A program made the position numbers and the translations under genes. The notes beneath the pieces are model-generated. The model was given only the letters and a program-made list of their open reading frames with translations. It had not been told where the DNA came from and made no database searches. 64,000 bases of DNA from Planctomycetota bacterium (GTDB lineage Bacteria > Planctomycetota > UBA1135 > GCA-002686595): positions 62,001 to 126,000 of the forward strand of contig JACRIN010000093.1 of NCBI GenBank assembly GCA_016220085.1. The letters are read 5' to 3'. Of this stretch, positions 57,056 to 64,000 are shown in pieces (position 1 is the stretch's first letter; every line of letters starts with the position of its first letter).

Positions 57056-59454
57056 GCGCGTGGATCCCTCCGAACGAGGAGCGCCAGGAGCATGACGAGC
57101 GACGCGCCTCCGATCCAGAGCCCGATGCGCGTCGAAGCGGGCTCGTAGCGCAGCTCGACGTGCCACTGGCCCCAGTCGAGCCACACGCCGCGCAGCGCAT
57201 GGTCGACGCGCTCGACGGGAATCGGGATGCCGTTGGCGGTCGCGCGCCAACCGGGCGCCCACGCCGCGGGGACGACGACCAAGCGCTTCGAGGTCACCGT
57301 CGCGTCGAACGCGAGCGAGCGGACGTTGTAGGCGCGGAGATCGAGCGCGTCCTCTTGGATCAACACGTCCTCGAAGAGCTGCACGAACTGAGGCAGCTCC
57401 TCGGGCGGCGCGCGCTCGACCAAGGCGGTGTGCGGGTCGAAGTCGGGGCTCGTGAGACGTGCGACGCGCTCGGAGGGGTCTTCGACGAGCTCGACTTGCT
57501 CGGCGAAGAACACCGGCGGCAGCGCGTGCGGATTCTCGTAGACCTTGCACGCGCCGTCGAAGACGAGGCGGAACGGATCGCCGAGCTCGCCATTGGTGAG
57601 CAGGTAGCGCACGCCGAGCAAGTCGCCGAGCGGCAGCGGACGATCGAACCAGCGGATCTCCTGCGCGAGCACGGCGCCGCGCGGATCGCTCGAGAGTTCG
57701 GAGACGAGCTCGGTCATGCGCGCGAGCTCGAGCGAGTCGTAGCCGGTCAGCAACGGCAAGCCGTAGAAGAGGTTCGCGTTCGCGATCAGCGGATGGCCGT
57801 CGACGGCGAGGATCCGAAACGGCGGCTCGGTGCGTTGCTTCTCGAGCAGAAAGTCGGAGAGCGGCGTGCGCGGGGCCGCGAGCGACGCGTCGACCGCGGG
57901 GTTGTAGCCCCGGCCGAACGCGCAGAGCTCCAGCGCGACCAACGCGAACACGCCGACGGTCGCTGCGGTGCGCCGCGCGCCCGAAAGCCGTTCGAGCACC
58001 ACTTGCAATCCGAACGCGCCGAGCACCGCGAGCGCGAGCGCGACGAAGAGCGAGAAGCGCATCAGCTTCGACGCCGAGAGCAGAGGCACCGCGCGCAGCG
58101 CGTCGTAGATCGGCGGGAGCTGGTAGGCGGCGCACGTCGCGAACGCGAGCAGTCCGACGAAGAACCAGCGCGCTCGCCCCTTGCCGATCAGCACGCCGAC
58201 CAGCGCGAACGCGAGCATCACCGCGCCGACGTAACCGCCGACGAGCTCGCTGTAGTTCAGGTGGGCGCCGAGGGGGCCGTGGTAGTCGTGCGTCTGCGGC
58301 GCGCCGAAGATGCGCGGCGTGGCGAGCATCGCGAGCCCCTTCCACGCGCCGTCGCGGGCGACGAGCTCCGCGCTCGCGTTGGCGACCAGCCCCTGCGAGT
58401 CGCGCAGGTACTCGATGAACGGCAAGAGCTGCGGTGCGGCGAGCGTGGCGCCGAGCAGGCCGCCGATGAGTAGGGAGAGCAGGCCGAGCCGGCCGAGCCG
58501 GAGTCGGCTCCGCCGACTGCGTTCGATCTCGCCGGGCAAGTCCGCGAGCGCCGCGGTCGACGCCGGAGCCGGCGAAGCGGATTCGAGCGCCCGAGTTCGA
58601 CGCTCGGGCCGTTCGCCGCCGTGCGGGTGCTCCGCGCCGAGCGCGCCGAGCTCCGCGGACGGCGACCGAGCCGACGCGGTCGCGTCGGAGCCGTCGCCGA
58701 CGCTCGCGATCGACGCGCTCGGACTCGCCGGGGCTCGTCCGCCGCCGCGCAGCAGCGCGTACGCCGCGACCACCAGCGCGAGGTGCGCCGACGTTTGCGC
58801 ATGGCCCGCGCAGAACTGCAGGCCGAACGCGAGCGCGAAGAGAGCGGTGTTGCGCGCGCTCGGTCGCTCGAGGCAGCGCTCGACGCACCACAAGAGCAGC
58901 GGCGCGAACAACGCGACGTTGGTCTGATTGTGGCCGAGCCACACGACCTGGAAGCCGCACAGCATGAACGCGAGCGCGCCGGTGCTCGCCGCGCCGAGCG
59001 AAAGCCCGAGTCGACGCAGCAAGAGCAACGTGAACGAGCCCGCGAGCACCAACTTGAGCCACGCGACGCCGACGAAGAACCACGGGCTCTCGGTCGCGAA
59101 GTAGATCCAGTTCGGCGGCCACCACAGGCCGAGTTGGTACGCGCCGCCGATCGGTTGGCCCGCGTAGTTTCGCGAGTTCCAGAGCGGCAGCTCGCCCGCG
59201 CGCAGGCGCTCGGCGGCGAAATGCAGCCACGGCGCGATCACGATCGCTTGGTCGAGCAGGATCGGATTCGCGGGCGTGATCGGCGCGGCCGACGAGCTCC
59301 GCCACGGCTCGAACTCGTAGAGCGTGTCGAGCGGCAGCAGCACCTTGCCCGGAACGAATCCGTCGCGCAGAAAGATTCCGGCGACCAGCGCGAGCGCCAG
59401 GATCGGCCAGAAGAGCGAAACGCGCGCGGCAGATCGGCTCGGGCTCGTTTGCAT
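57052..59454 (-). CDS. YfhO family multi-pass membrane protein
   Basis: An 800-residue integral membrane protein related to YfhO and GT-C-like glycosyltransferases. The first periplasmic loop has the typical acidic/aromatic pattern DTLYEFEPW and LPLWNSRNYAGQPIGG. More than ten membrane segments follow, interrupted at residues ~235-310 by a Ser/Ala-rich insert that is low-complexity. A periplasmic C-terminal domain (beta-rich, GWRATANGIPIPVERVDHALRGV) precedes a last membrane helix and RRDPRA. In Gram-positive bacteria YfhO takes part in lipoteichoic acid glycosylation; here the target is unknown. Confidence 0.85.
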   Translation of the reverse strand: MQTSPSRSAARVSLFWPILALALVAGIFLRDGFVPGKVLLPLDTLYEFEPWRSSSAAPITPANPILLDQAIVIAPWLHFAAERLRAGELPLWNSRNYAGQPIGGAYQLGLWWPPNWIYFATESPWFFVGVAWLKLVLAGSFTLLLLRRLGLSLGAASTGALAFMLCGFQVVWLGHNQTNVALFAPLLLWCVERCLERPSARNTALFALAFGLQFCAGHAQTSAHLALVVAAYALLRGGGRAPASPSASIASVGDGSDATASARSPSAELGALGAEHPHGGERPERRTRALESASPAPASTAALADLPGEIERSRRSRLRLGRLGLLSLLIGGLLGATLAAPQLLPFIEYLRDSQGLVANASAELVARDGAWKGLAMLATPRIFGAPQTHDYHGPLGAHLNYSELVGGYVGAVMLAFALVGVLIGKGRARWFFVGLLAFATCAAYQLPPIYDALRAVPLLSASKLMRFSLFVALALAVLGAFGLQVVLERLSGARRTAATVGVFALVALELCAFGRGYNPAVDASLAAPRTPLSDFLLEKQRTEPPFRILAVDGHPLIANANLFYGLPLLTGYDSLELARMTELVSELSSDPRGAVLAQEIRWFDRPLPLGDLLGVRYLLTNGELGDPFRLVFDGACKVYENPHALPPVFFAEQVELVEDPSERVARLTSPDFDPHTALVERAPPEELPQFVQLFEDVLIQEDALDLRAYNVRSLAFDATVTSKRLVVVPAAWAPGWRATANGIPIPVERVDHALRGVWLDWGQWHVELRYEPASTRIGLWIGGASLVMLLALLVRRDPRA

Positions 59455-59522
59455 GCGCGTGCTTCGGAACGCGCGGTCAGGCTAGCGCCGCGCCGGGTCG
59501 CGGACCACAATGGCGCCCCGCC

Positions 59523-60428
59523 ATGATCCAATCGCTCGACGACCACGCGCTTCAGAGCTTCCGTAGGGCCGGCCGCATCGCCTCCGAATGCCGCGAGTGG
59601 GCGCGAGCCAACATTCGCCCCGGCGTCGAGATGCGCTGGCTGCTCGAAACCGTCGAGCAGATGATCCGCGAGCGCGGCGGCCAGCCCGGTTTTCCCGCGC
59701 AGTCGAGTCGCAACCACATCGCGGCGCACTACTGCACGAACCTGACCGACCCGCTGCGCTACGAAGAGGGCGACGTGGTCAAGGTCGACTTCGGCGTGCA
59801 CGTCGACGGGTATGTCGCGGATACCGCGGCGACGGTCGATCTCTCGAAGGACGGCCGTTGGAAGAAGCTCGTGCAGGCTTCGAGCGACGCGCTCGCCGCC
59901 GCGATCGCCACCGTCGGTGACGGCGTCTCGGTCGGCGACATCGGCGCCGCGATCGAGCGCACGATCATGAGCCACGGCTATCAACCGGTACGCAACCTGA
60001 CCGGCCACGGCCTCGGCCGTTGGAAGGTGCACACGCCGCCGCAGATCCCCAACCAAGCCGAGCGCACCAACCATCGCCTGCGCACGGGCATGGTCTTCGC
60101 GATCGAGCCGTTCGCGTGCACCGGGCGCGGCTACATCACGGAGAAGGGCAAGGCCGAGGTCTTCATGATGGTGCGCCCGCCGATGAAGGCGAAGGGCCTC
60201 GATCGCGACATGCTGAAGGACATCGAGGCGTGGCGCGGGCTGCCGATCGCGCGGCGCTACTTCACACACCGCGATCCGGTGGTGGTCGACGAGACGCTGA
60301 TGAAGCTCGCGAAGCAGGGCTCGCTGATGCGCTACCCGCCGCTGGTCGAGGAAGAGGGCGTGATGGTCGCTCAGACCGAGCACTCGATCTACCTCGGCCC
60401 CGACGGCGTCGAGATCCTGACCGCGTGA
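59523..60428 (+). CDS. map: Methionine aminopeptidase, type II (archaeal/eukaryotic-like)
   Basis: A 301-residue M24 metallopeptidase that removes initiator Met. All five metal ligands are present: Asp89, Asp100 (KVDFGVHVDGYVADTA), His162 (NLTGHGLGRW), Glu195 (FAIEPF) and Glu286 (TEHSIYL). The extra helical segment with RYFTHRDPVV and the closing RYPPLVEEEGVMVAQTEHSIYL mark it as type II, the form found in archaea and the eukaryotic cytosol, rather than the usual bacterial type I. A decayed second copy of its 3' part lies at about 62711-63129, beyond an AbiE-like module. Confidence 0.92.
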   Translation: MIQSLDDHALQSFRRAGRIASECREWARANIRPGVEMRWLLETVEQMIRERGGQPGFPAQSSRNHIAAHYCTNLTDPLRYEEGDVVKVDFGVHVDGYVADTAATVDLSKDGRWKKLVQASSDALAAAIATVGDGVSVGDIGAAIERTIMSHGYQPVRNLTGHGLGRWKVHTPPQIPNQAERTNHRLRTGMVFAIEPFACTGRGYITEKGKAEVFMMVRPPMKAKGLDRDMLKDIEAWRGLPIARRYFTHRDPVVVDETLMKLAKQGSLMRYPPLVEEEGVMVAQTEHSIYLGPDGVEILTA

Positions 60429-60511
60429 CCGGGCGCCGGACGGAGAGGAGGTAGTCCGACGCGCTGCGCGCCACGGTTCGGCCGCGCGCTCGATCTCCTG
60501 TCTCCGCGGAA

Positions 60512-60549
60512 GTCAAGCGAAGAGCGAGCGTCGTTCGCGCGCTCTTGAC
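60512..60549. terminator. Hairpin between map and the AbiEii-like gene
   Basis: AGAGCG at 60521-60526 pairs with CGCTCT at 60540-60545 and GCG with CGC inside it; GTCA at 60512-60515 pairs with TGAC at 60546-60549 across a 5-nt bulge. It lies in the 134-bp gap between two convergent genes and may terminate both. Confidence 0.45.
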
Positions 60550-60562
60550 CGCCACCGCGCGC

Positions 60563-61396
60563 CTAGCTGGGAAAGACGAGTTGCAGTCCCGCGTTCAGGG
60601 CAGCGACGAAGCTCGCGGGTTCCGGCCGAGTCGGGCGATCCAGCGCCTCGAGCAACGCGACGGCTCGTCGAGCATCGTCATTGACGATCTCGCCGCGCTC
60701 TCGCGCGATCCGCGCGACGTTGCGCGCTCGCCTCGAGCCGGGAGGCTCGACTTGCTTCCAAAGTTCGGCGAGCTGATCGAGGACCGGCGCGAAGATCATC
60801 AGGGCGTCGTGCACGTAGACGAGGTCCTTCGCTCGTGTCCTTTCATCGCGCTTCGCGAGCACGAGTAGCTTCTGCGCCAGGTAGCTCGCGGCGTTGGCGA
60901 TGCGCAAGCTCAGCGTATCCGCCCCGACGTCGTAGTCATCGGACGCGCGAAGCTCAATCGTCCACGGTGATCGCAGCAGCAGGTCGATGTGCGGCAGCCT
61001 CTGCGCGACGGTTCCCGCGATTTGCTCCGTCGGCCGGCCGACGCCACGTCGAGTCTCGCCGCTGCCGGTGCGATGCGTGACGAACTCGATGTAGTGGTTC
61101 GGCAGCGACCTGGAGCTGTGCCGTGTGACTGGAGGGGTCGTGTCGCCGCTTCGCTGCTCGTCGAATCCGAACTTCCTCAACTGTTCGTCGATGCGGAACG
61201 CGTCGGCCTTCGAAGACGTGTCGATCGCGACGTCCGTATCGAACGTACGCAATGCGGGGAAGTCGACCGGCTGAGCCAGTTCCGATGAACGGAAGAGCTT
61301 GTGAGCAGCTCCGCCGATTACGACGAAGCGTTCCGGCGCCTGACCGACGACGCGAGCGAGCGCCACCAACAGCTCCGCTTCAGGGTCGCTGGCCAT
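60563..61396 (-). CDS. AbiEii-like nucleotidyltransferase (putative type IV toxin)
   Basis: A 277-residue nucleotidyltransferase-fold protein. The GG motif (VVIGGAAHKLF, Gly28-Gly29) and the acidic pair in RTFDTDVAID (Asp53 and Asp55) match the hG[GS] and DxD elements of the minimal/AbiEii family. LAQKLLVLAKRDERTRAKDLVYVHDAL in the C-terminal half is also typical. AbiEii proteins transfer nucleotides, often onto tRNA, and are held in check by AbiEi. The ATG overlaps the end of the upstream AbiEi-like gene by 17 bp, so the two are co-translated in the order expected for antitoxin then toxin. Activity is inferred. Confidence 0.78.
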   Translation of the reverse strand: MASDPEAELLVALARVVGQAPERFVVIGGAAHKLFRSSELAQPVDFPALRTFDTDVAIDTSSKADAFRIDEQLRKFGFDEQRSGDTTPPVTRHSSRSLPNHYIEFVTHRTGSGETRRGVGRPTEQIAGTVAQRLPHIDLLLRSPWTIELRASDDYDVGADTLSLRIANAASYLAQKLLVLAKRDERTRAKDLVYVHDALMIFAPVLDQLAELWKQVEPPGSRRARNVARIARERGEIVNDDARRAVALLEALDRPTRPEPASFVAALNAGLQLVFPS

Positions 61397-62621
61397 CGCT
61401 CGACTCCGAGAAGATCCACTTTGCGAGCGCCTCGCGCTCGATCTCGCCGGCTTGTTCCCGTCCACGCACCGGATGATCGAGGACATCGAGCCAGGTCTGC
61501 ACGACATCCGCGGTCGGCACCGCGCTGCCGATGCGAGTCTGACGCATGACGATTCCGCGGAACAACGCCTCCGGCCAGCGCGGTTGAATGACCCGCACGC
61601 GAGCTTGGTCGGCCGGGGCCCGTTCGAGCTCGAAGTGCCGCAAGGACTCGTCGCTGACGTCTTCGAGATACATGTGGATCGGCGCGCCGTCCACGAACGT
61701 GTATCCGAGCGCTCGACTCGCTTCGAACAACGCGAGGCACGCGCGGGGTCCGGCCTTCCAGCGAAGCTGACCTTCGTACCGAGGCGGGTCGTCGGGATCG
61801 AACGCGACGGTGTTCTCGTGCGCGAACTTCGCCGTCGCGAACTCGAGCTGTTCGTGCGTCTTGCCGCGTGGAAGGATGAAACGCGCTGGGACCTCGTGTC
61901 GGGCTTGCGCGCCGCACTTCTTCTGCCACCGGTCGAAGAACTCGCGGGCTCGCACGAGCCGCAGCTCACCGCGCACGTCGTCGAGGAATCCGGCGGCGCG
62001 CATCAGTTTCACCCAGCGCGCGGAGGTCGGCTCCGAGACTTCCGCGAAGCGAGCAAGCTCGCGCGCTCGGCGCACGCGGACCCGCGGAGCCGCCAGGAGT
62101 TCCGAGGGTAGCCGTCGAGCGATCAGCACCTTCGCCATCCACTGGCCCAGATCGCTGAACGGGTCTCGATCGCGAAGCGTGGCTCGTTGCGCTTGGCGGG
62201 ATCGTTCACCACTCGCAGCAATCTCGCCGCTCGGCATTCCGCGCAACACGAAGCTGCCGTGGAGGTCCAGCATGCCCCACGCGGCCTCCGGCGCTTCGCG
62301 CGCCATGAACCCCGCGACGGCGGCGATGCTGCGGTCGGTCAGGTTCGCGACTCCGACGATCGGCAGAGCGGTCGCATTCACTTGCGCGGCGTGACGGCGA
62401 GCTTGGAGCAGTGCCGCCGCCATCAGTCCGTGCAGGATCTCGACTCGGTTCTCCGCGGCGGTCTTCAGCTCGACCGCGAACGAGCGACCGTCCGCCCGGA
62501 CTTCCATGTCAGGGCGTCCGCTGCCGCGTTCGCCGTGCGCGAGCACCTCAACGCCCGCGTCGCCGAGGAGGCGTCGCAGGCGCGTTTCGAAATCGGCGGC
62601 GTGGGTGCTGCGCTTGGTCAT
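61380..62621 (-). CDS. AbiEi-like putative antitoxin with an N-terminal PD-(D/E)XK domain
   Basis: A 413-residue protein. Residues ~10-130 resemble a restriction-endonuclease-like fold: Glu12, then Pro37-Asp38 in SGRPDMEV and Glu51-x-Lys53 in FAVELKT give a complete PD-ExK motif. LDLHGSFVLRG near residue 120 resembles the L-D-x-x-G-N/S segment of AbiEi_2-type antitoxins. A winged-helix-like segment (RARELARFAEVSEPTSARWVKLMRAAGFL) lies near residue 185, followed by a ~200-residue C-terminal half. It precedes and overlaps the AbiEii-like gene. The family assignment is inference from arrangement and motifs. The operator-like palindromes at 62680-62702 lie 59 bp upstream. Confidence 0.72.
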   Translation of the reverse strand: MTKRSTHAADFETRLRRLLGDAGVEVLAHGERGSGRPDMEVRADGRSFAVELKTAAENRVEILHGLMAAALLQARRHAAQVNATALPIVGVANLTDRSIAAVAGFMAREAPEAAWGMLDLHGSFVLRGMPSGEIAASGERSRQAQRATLRDRDPFSDLGQWMAKVLIARRLPSELLAAPRVRVRRARELARFAEVSEPTSARWVKLMRAAGFLDDVRGELRLVRAREFFDRWQKKCGAQARHEVPARFILPRGKTHEQLEFATAKFAHENTVAFDPDDPPRYEGQLRWKAGPRACLALFEASRALGYTFVDGAPIHMYLEDVSDESLRHFELERAPADQARVRVIQPRWPEALFRGIVMRQTRIGSAVPTADVVQTWLDVLDHPVRGREQAGEIEREALAKWIFSESSDGQRP

Positions 62622-62679
62622 CGCGGTTCCGTGGTGTTTGGCGCGGTTGCTAGTCGACAGGAACGGGGGCTGTCCTGTC

Positions 62680-62702
62680 CATGAAATATTTCATGTACAT
62701 GA
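62680..62702. promoter_or_regulatory. Overlapping AT-rich palindromes upstream of the AbiEi-like gene
   Basis: CATGAAATATTTCATG at 62680-62695 is a perfect 16-bp palindrome, and TCATGTACATGA at 62691-62702 is a perfect 12-bp palindrome sharing five bases with it. A further GACAGG/CCTGTC pair lies at 62656-62661 and 62674-62679. The patch is far more AT-rich than its surroundings. AbiEi proteins repress their own operon through inverted repeats, so this is the likely operator and promoter. Confidence 0.65.
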
Positions 62703-62710
62703 CATAACCA

Positions 62711-63129
62711 TGGCCCTATCGGTGTCGAGAAGGGCCTTCGCGGGCGCGGTCGTGCTGCATCGCCAGCGAGAGGCTGGGGGGGCGACGACCTGCTCGTCGG
62801 CGACCTCGGCGCTGTGATCGAGTGCCCGATCATCAACGAGCGCGGTCTATCGGCGCGCTGCCTGACCGACCACGGCCTCGGGCGTCGAGGCGAAGGGCCT
62901 CGATCGCGACATGCCGAAGGACATCGAGGCGTGGCGCAGGCTGCCGATCGCGCGGCGCTACTTCACGCACCGCGATCCGGTGGTGGTCGACGCGACGCTG
63001 ATGAAGCTCGCGAAGCAGGGCTCGCTGATGCGCTACCCGCCGCTGGTCGAGGACGAGCGCGTGATGGTCGCAGAGCCCGAGCACTCGATCTACCTCGGCC
63101 CCGACCGCGTCGAGATCCTGACCGCCTGA
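62711..63129 (+). pseudogene. map: Decayed, internally deleted copy of map
   Basis: The last 242 bp (62888-63129) match 60187-60428 of the intact map gene at 231 of 242 positions, with no gaps (constant offset 2701). Upstream, 62790-62885 matches map around NLTGHGLGR at offset 2865, so 164 bp are missing at the junction, removing metal ligand Glu195 and shifting the frame. Weaker similarity reaches about 62711, with another frameshift. Of 11 differences in the 3' block, eight change the amino acid (for example Leu to Pro, three Gly to Arg). It cannot make an active enzyme. Confidence 0.85.
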
Positions 63130-63175
63130 CGCGGCGGGTTGCTCGTCGGGGTCGCGGCGGGCTCGTCCCAACAGG

Positions 63176-63211
63176 CGCGGGCCCGCCCGGCCGAAGCCGA
63201 GCGAGCCCGCG
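63176..63211 (-). terminator. Hairpin downstream of the subtilisin-like protease gene
   Basis: CGCGGGC at 63176-63182 pairs with GCCCGCG at 63205-63211, with a GC-rich loop able to fold further. It lies 25 bp past the protease stop on the minus strand. Confidence 0.4.
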
Positions 63212-63236
63212 GAAAGCCGAAGCTCGTGCGCGTCGA

Positions 63237-64000
63237 CTACGGGCAGACCGTGTAGTCCATTCCGGACGACAGCAGCGAGCCGAAGGTGCCGGCCGAATCA
63301 CGGCCCCAGAACTGGCAGCGGATCTGCGTGCCCGGGACCGAGAGCGACGCCGACGGGTTGCCGCCGATGAAGCCCGCGCGGAAGAGGTTCATGTCGATCG
63401 CGAGCACGCCGTTGCACTGGCCCGGCGTGCCGGTCGTCTCAGGCACCGGGACGGTGCGCTTGACGCCGTTGAGGCAGAGCCTGCCGCCGAGGAACGGAAC
63501 GTTCGCCGGACCGGCGTCGGTGTAGATCAGGAGCCCGATCTGGCCGCCCGAGGTGTTGGACGCGCTGACGATGAAGCCGCCGGTCGCGCTCGCGCTCGGC
63601 GTGCCAACCATCGTGAGCATCGGCAGCGTGCCGCACGAGTTGAGCTTCGCGCCGCAGTAGTTGCCGTTCGCCAACGCCGCTTGCACCGCGAGGTCCGCGC
63701 GCACGCGGCCGCTGCCGAACTGCTTGTCCTTGCCCGGGACGCCGAGGTCGAGCGAGGTCGACTCGAGGAGCGCGCGCACGCCGAAGTGATCGAGCGTCGG
63801 ATCCGCTTCGAGGATCAACGCCGCGAGCCCGGCGACGTGCGGCGTCGCCATCGACGTGCCGTCGAGGTTCATGTAGCCGCTGCACATCGAGTGCGACGTC
63901 GTCGCGACGCCCGGAGCGGACACGTCGGGCTTCATCAGGCCCGGAGGGAAGGGGAAGTCGTTGTACGGGGCGACGGTCGACCACGAGACCGGGCCGCACG
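63237..64000 (-). CDS. Subtilisin-like (S8) serine protease, C-terminal part with YC module
   Basis: The gene runs off the end of the window, so the N-terminus and the Asp/His part of the triad are not visible. The catalytic Ser block GTSMATPHVAGLAALIL is present, followed by the GSGRVRADLAVQAAL end of the S8 domain. The last ~140 residues are a separate module: NYC, NS, VPFLGGRLCLNG, RTVPVPETTG, CQFWGRD and a final VCP. The protein at 2617 ends with the same order of motifs. Such exported proteases act outside the cytoplasm; the module may anchor or sort the protein, which is inference. Confidence 0.88.
   Translation of the reverse strand, partial: CGPVSWSTVAPYNDFPFPPGLMKPDVSAPGVATTSHSMCSGYMNLDGTSMATPHVAGLAALILEADPTLDHFGVRALLESTSLDLGVPGKDKQFGSGRVRADLAVQAALANGNYCGAKLNSCGTLPMLTMVGTPSASATGGFIVSASNTSGGQIGLLIYTDAGPANVPFLGGRLCLNGVKRTVPVPETTGTPGQCNGVLAIDMNLFRAGFIGGNPSASLSVPGTQIRCQFWGRDSAGTFGSLLSSGMDYTVCP

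Noticed and set aside
60563-61969. N-terminal extension of the AbiEii-like protein to 468 residues
   Set aside because: The extension is a shadow of the overlapping AbiEi-like gene; the family start fits the ATG at 61396.
62506-62817. Plus-strand frame of 103 codons starting inside the AbiEi-like gene
   Set aside because: It is antisense to that gene in its first half and runs into the map pseudogene in its second half; no ribosome site.
62911-63129. A 72-codon frame as an independent small gene
   Set aside because: It is the in-frame tail of the decayed map copy, with radical substitutions and no ribosome site of its own.
1-64000. tRNA or rRNA genes
   Set aside because: No segment with the conserved T-loop and acceptor pairing, and no rRNA-like sequence, was noticed on either strand by eye; a covariance-model scan would settle it.

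Overview
The window is GC-rich, gene-dense bacterial chromosome. The best inference is a member of the Planctomycetota. Supporting signs are a DUF1800/DUF1501 secreted pair, many exported proteins of unknown function, a recurring cysteine-containing C-terminal module on exported proteins, a YfhO-type membrane protein, a divergent Hanks-type kinase and a TIGR03087-type glycosyltransferase. The assignment rests on gene content only. No rRNA, tRNA, CRISPR array, insertion sequence or phage gene was seen.

Layout. 1-10139: end of a hybrid histidine kinase, then mainly exported proteins (glycine-rich, YC-module, DUF547, HEAT-repeat, lipoproteins, outer-membrane-like). 10155-13225 (minus): Bcp peroxiredoxin, nitroreductase and a UbiD-family decarboxylase. 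13386-16386: DUF1800 and DUF1501. 16359-20323 (minus): FkbM methyltransferase, DEDDy exonuclease, SGNH hydrolase, Nudix protein. 20460-29298 (mostly plus): FolC, two convergent RsgA GTPases, SpoU methyltransferase, RarA, a PilB/GspE ATPase and a receiver-domain protein. 29376-34296: exported protein, RecD2, ribosomal protein S21, RluA-type pseudouridine synthase. 34293-42940: ABC-2-like membrane protein, a translationally coupled hydrolase/thioesterase/methyltransferase operon, a minus-strand cluster (methyltransferase, small membrane protein, radical SAM, ABC ATPase), another methyltransferase and a glycosyltransferase. 43024-51633: small membrane proteins, a secreted protein, a DinG-like helicase with a degenerate exonuclease domain, and TopA. 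52181-59454: a Leu/Phe/Val dehydrogenase, two anchored carboxypeptidase-regulatory-like paralogs, a membrane protein, a protein kinase, a lipoprotein and YfhO.

The most unusual region is 59523-63129. A type II (archaeal/eukaryotic-style) methionine aminopeptidase gene is followed by a two-gene AbiEi/AbiEii-like module. The putative antitoxin carries an N-terminal PD-(D/E)XK nuclease-like motif, and a pair of overlapping AT-rich palindromes lies upstream of it. Beyond the module is a decayed, internally deleted copy of the aminopeptidase gene, about 95% identical to the intact gene over its last 242 bp. The module is therefore bracketed by direct repeats of the map 3' end, as an inserted or duplicated island would be.

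Other structure not explained by genes: degenerate tandem arrays with 12-, 18- and 20-bp periods between gene ends (1023-1068, 17601-17720, 37587-37766, 41611-41730), two of which share a GCGATNNCCAG core, and several strong hairpins at convergent gene ends. The window closes inside a subtilisin-like protease that carries the same C-terminal module as the protein at 2617-4470.
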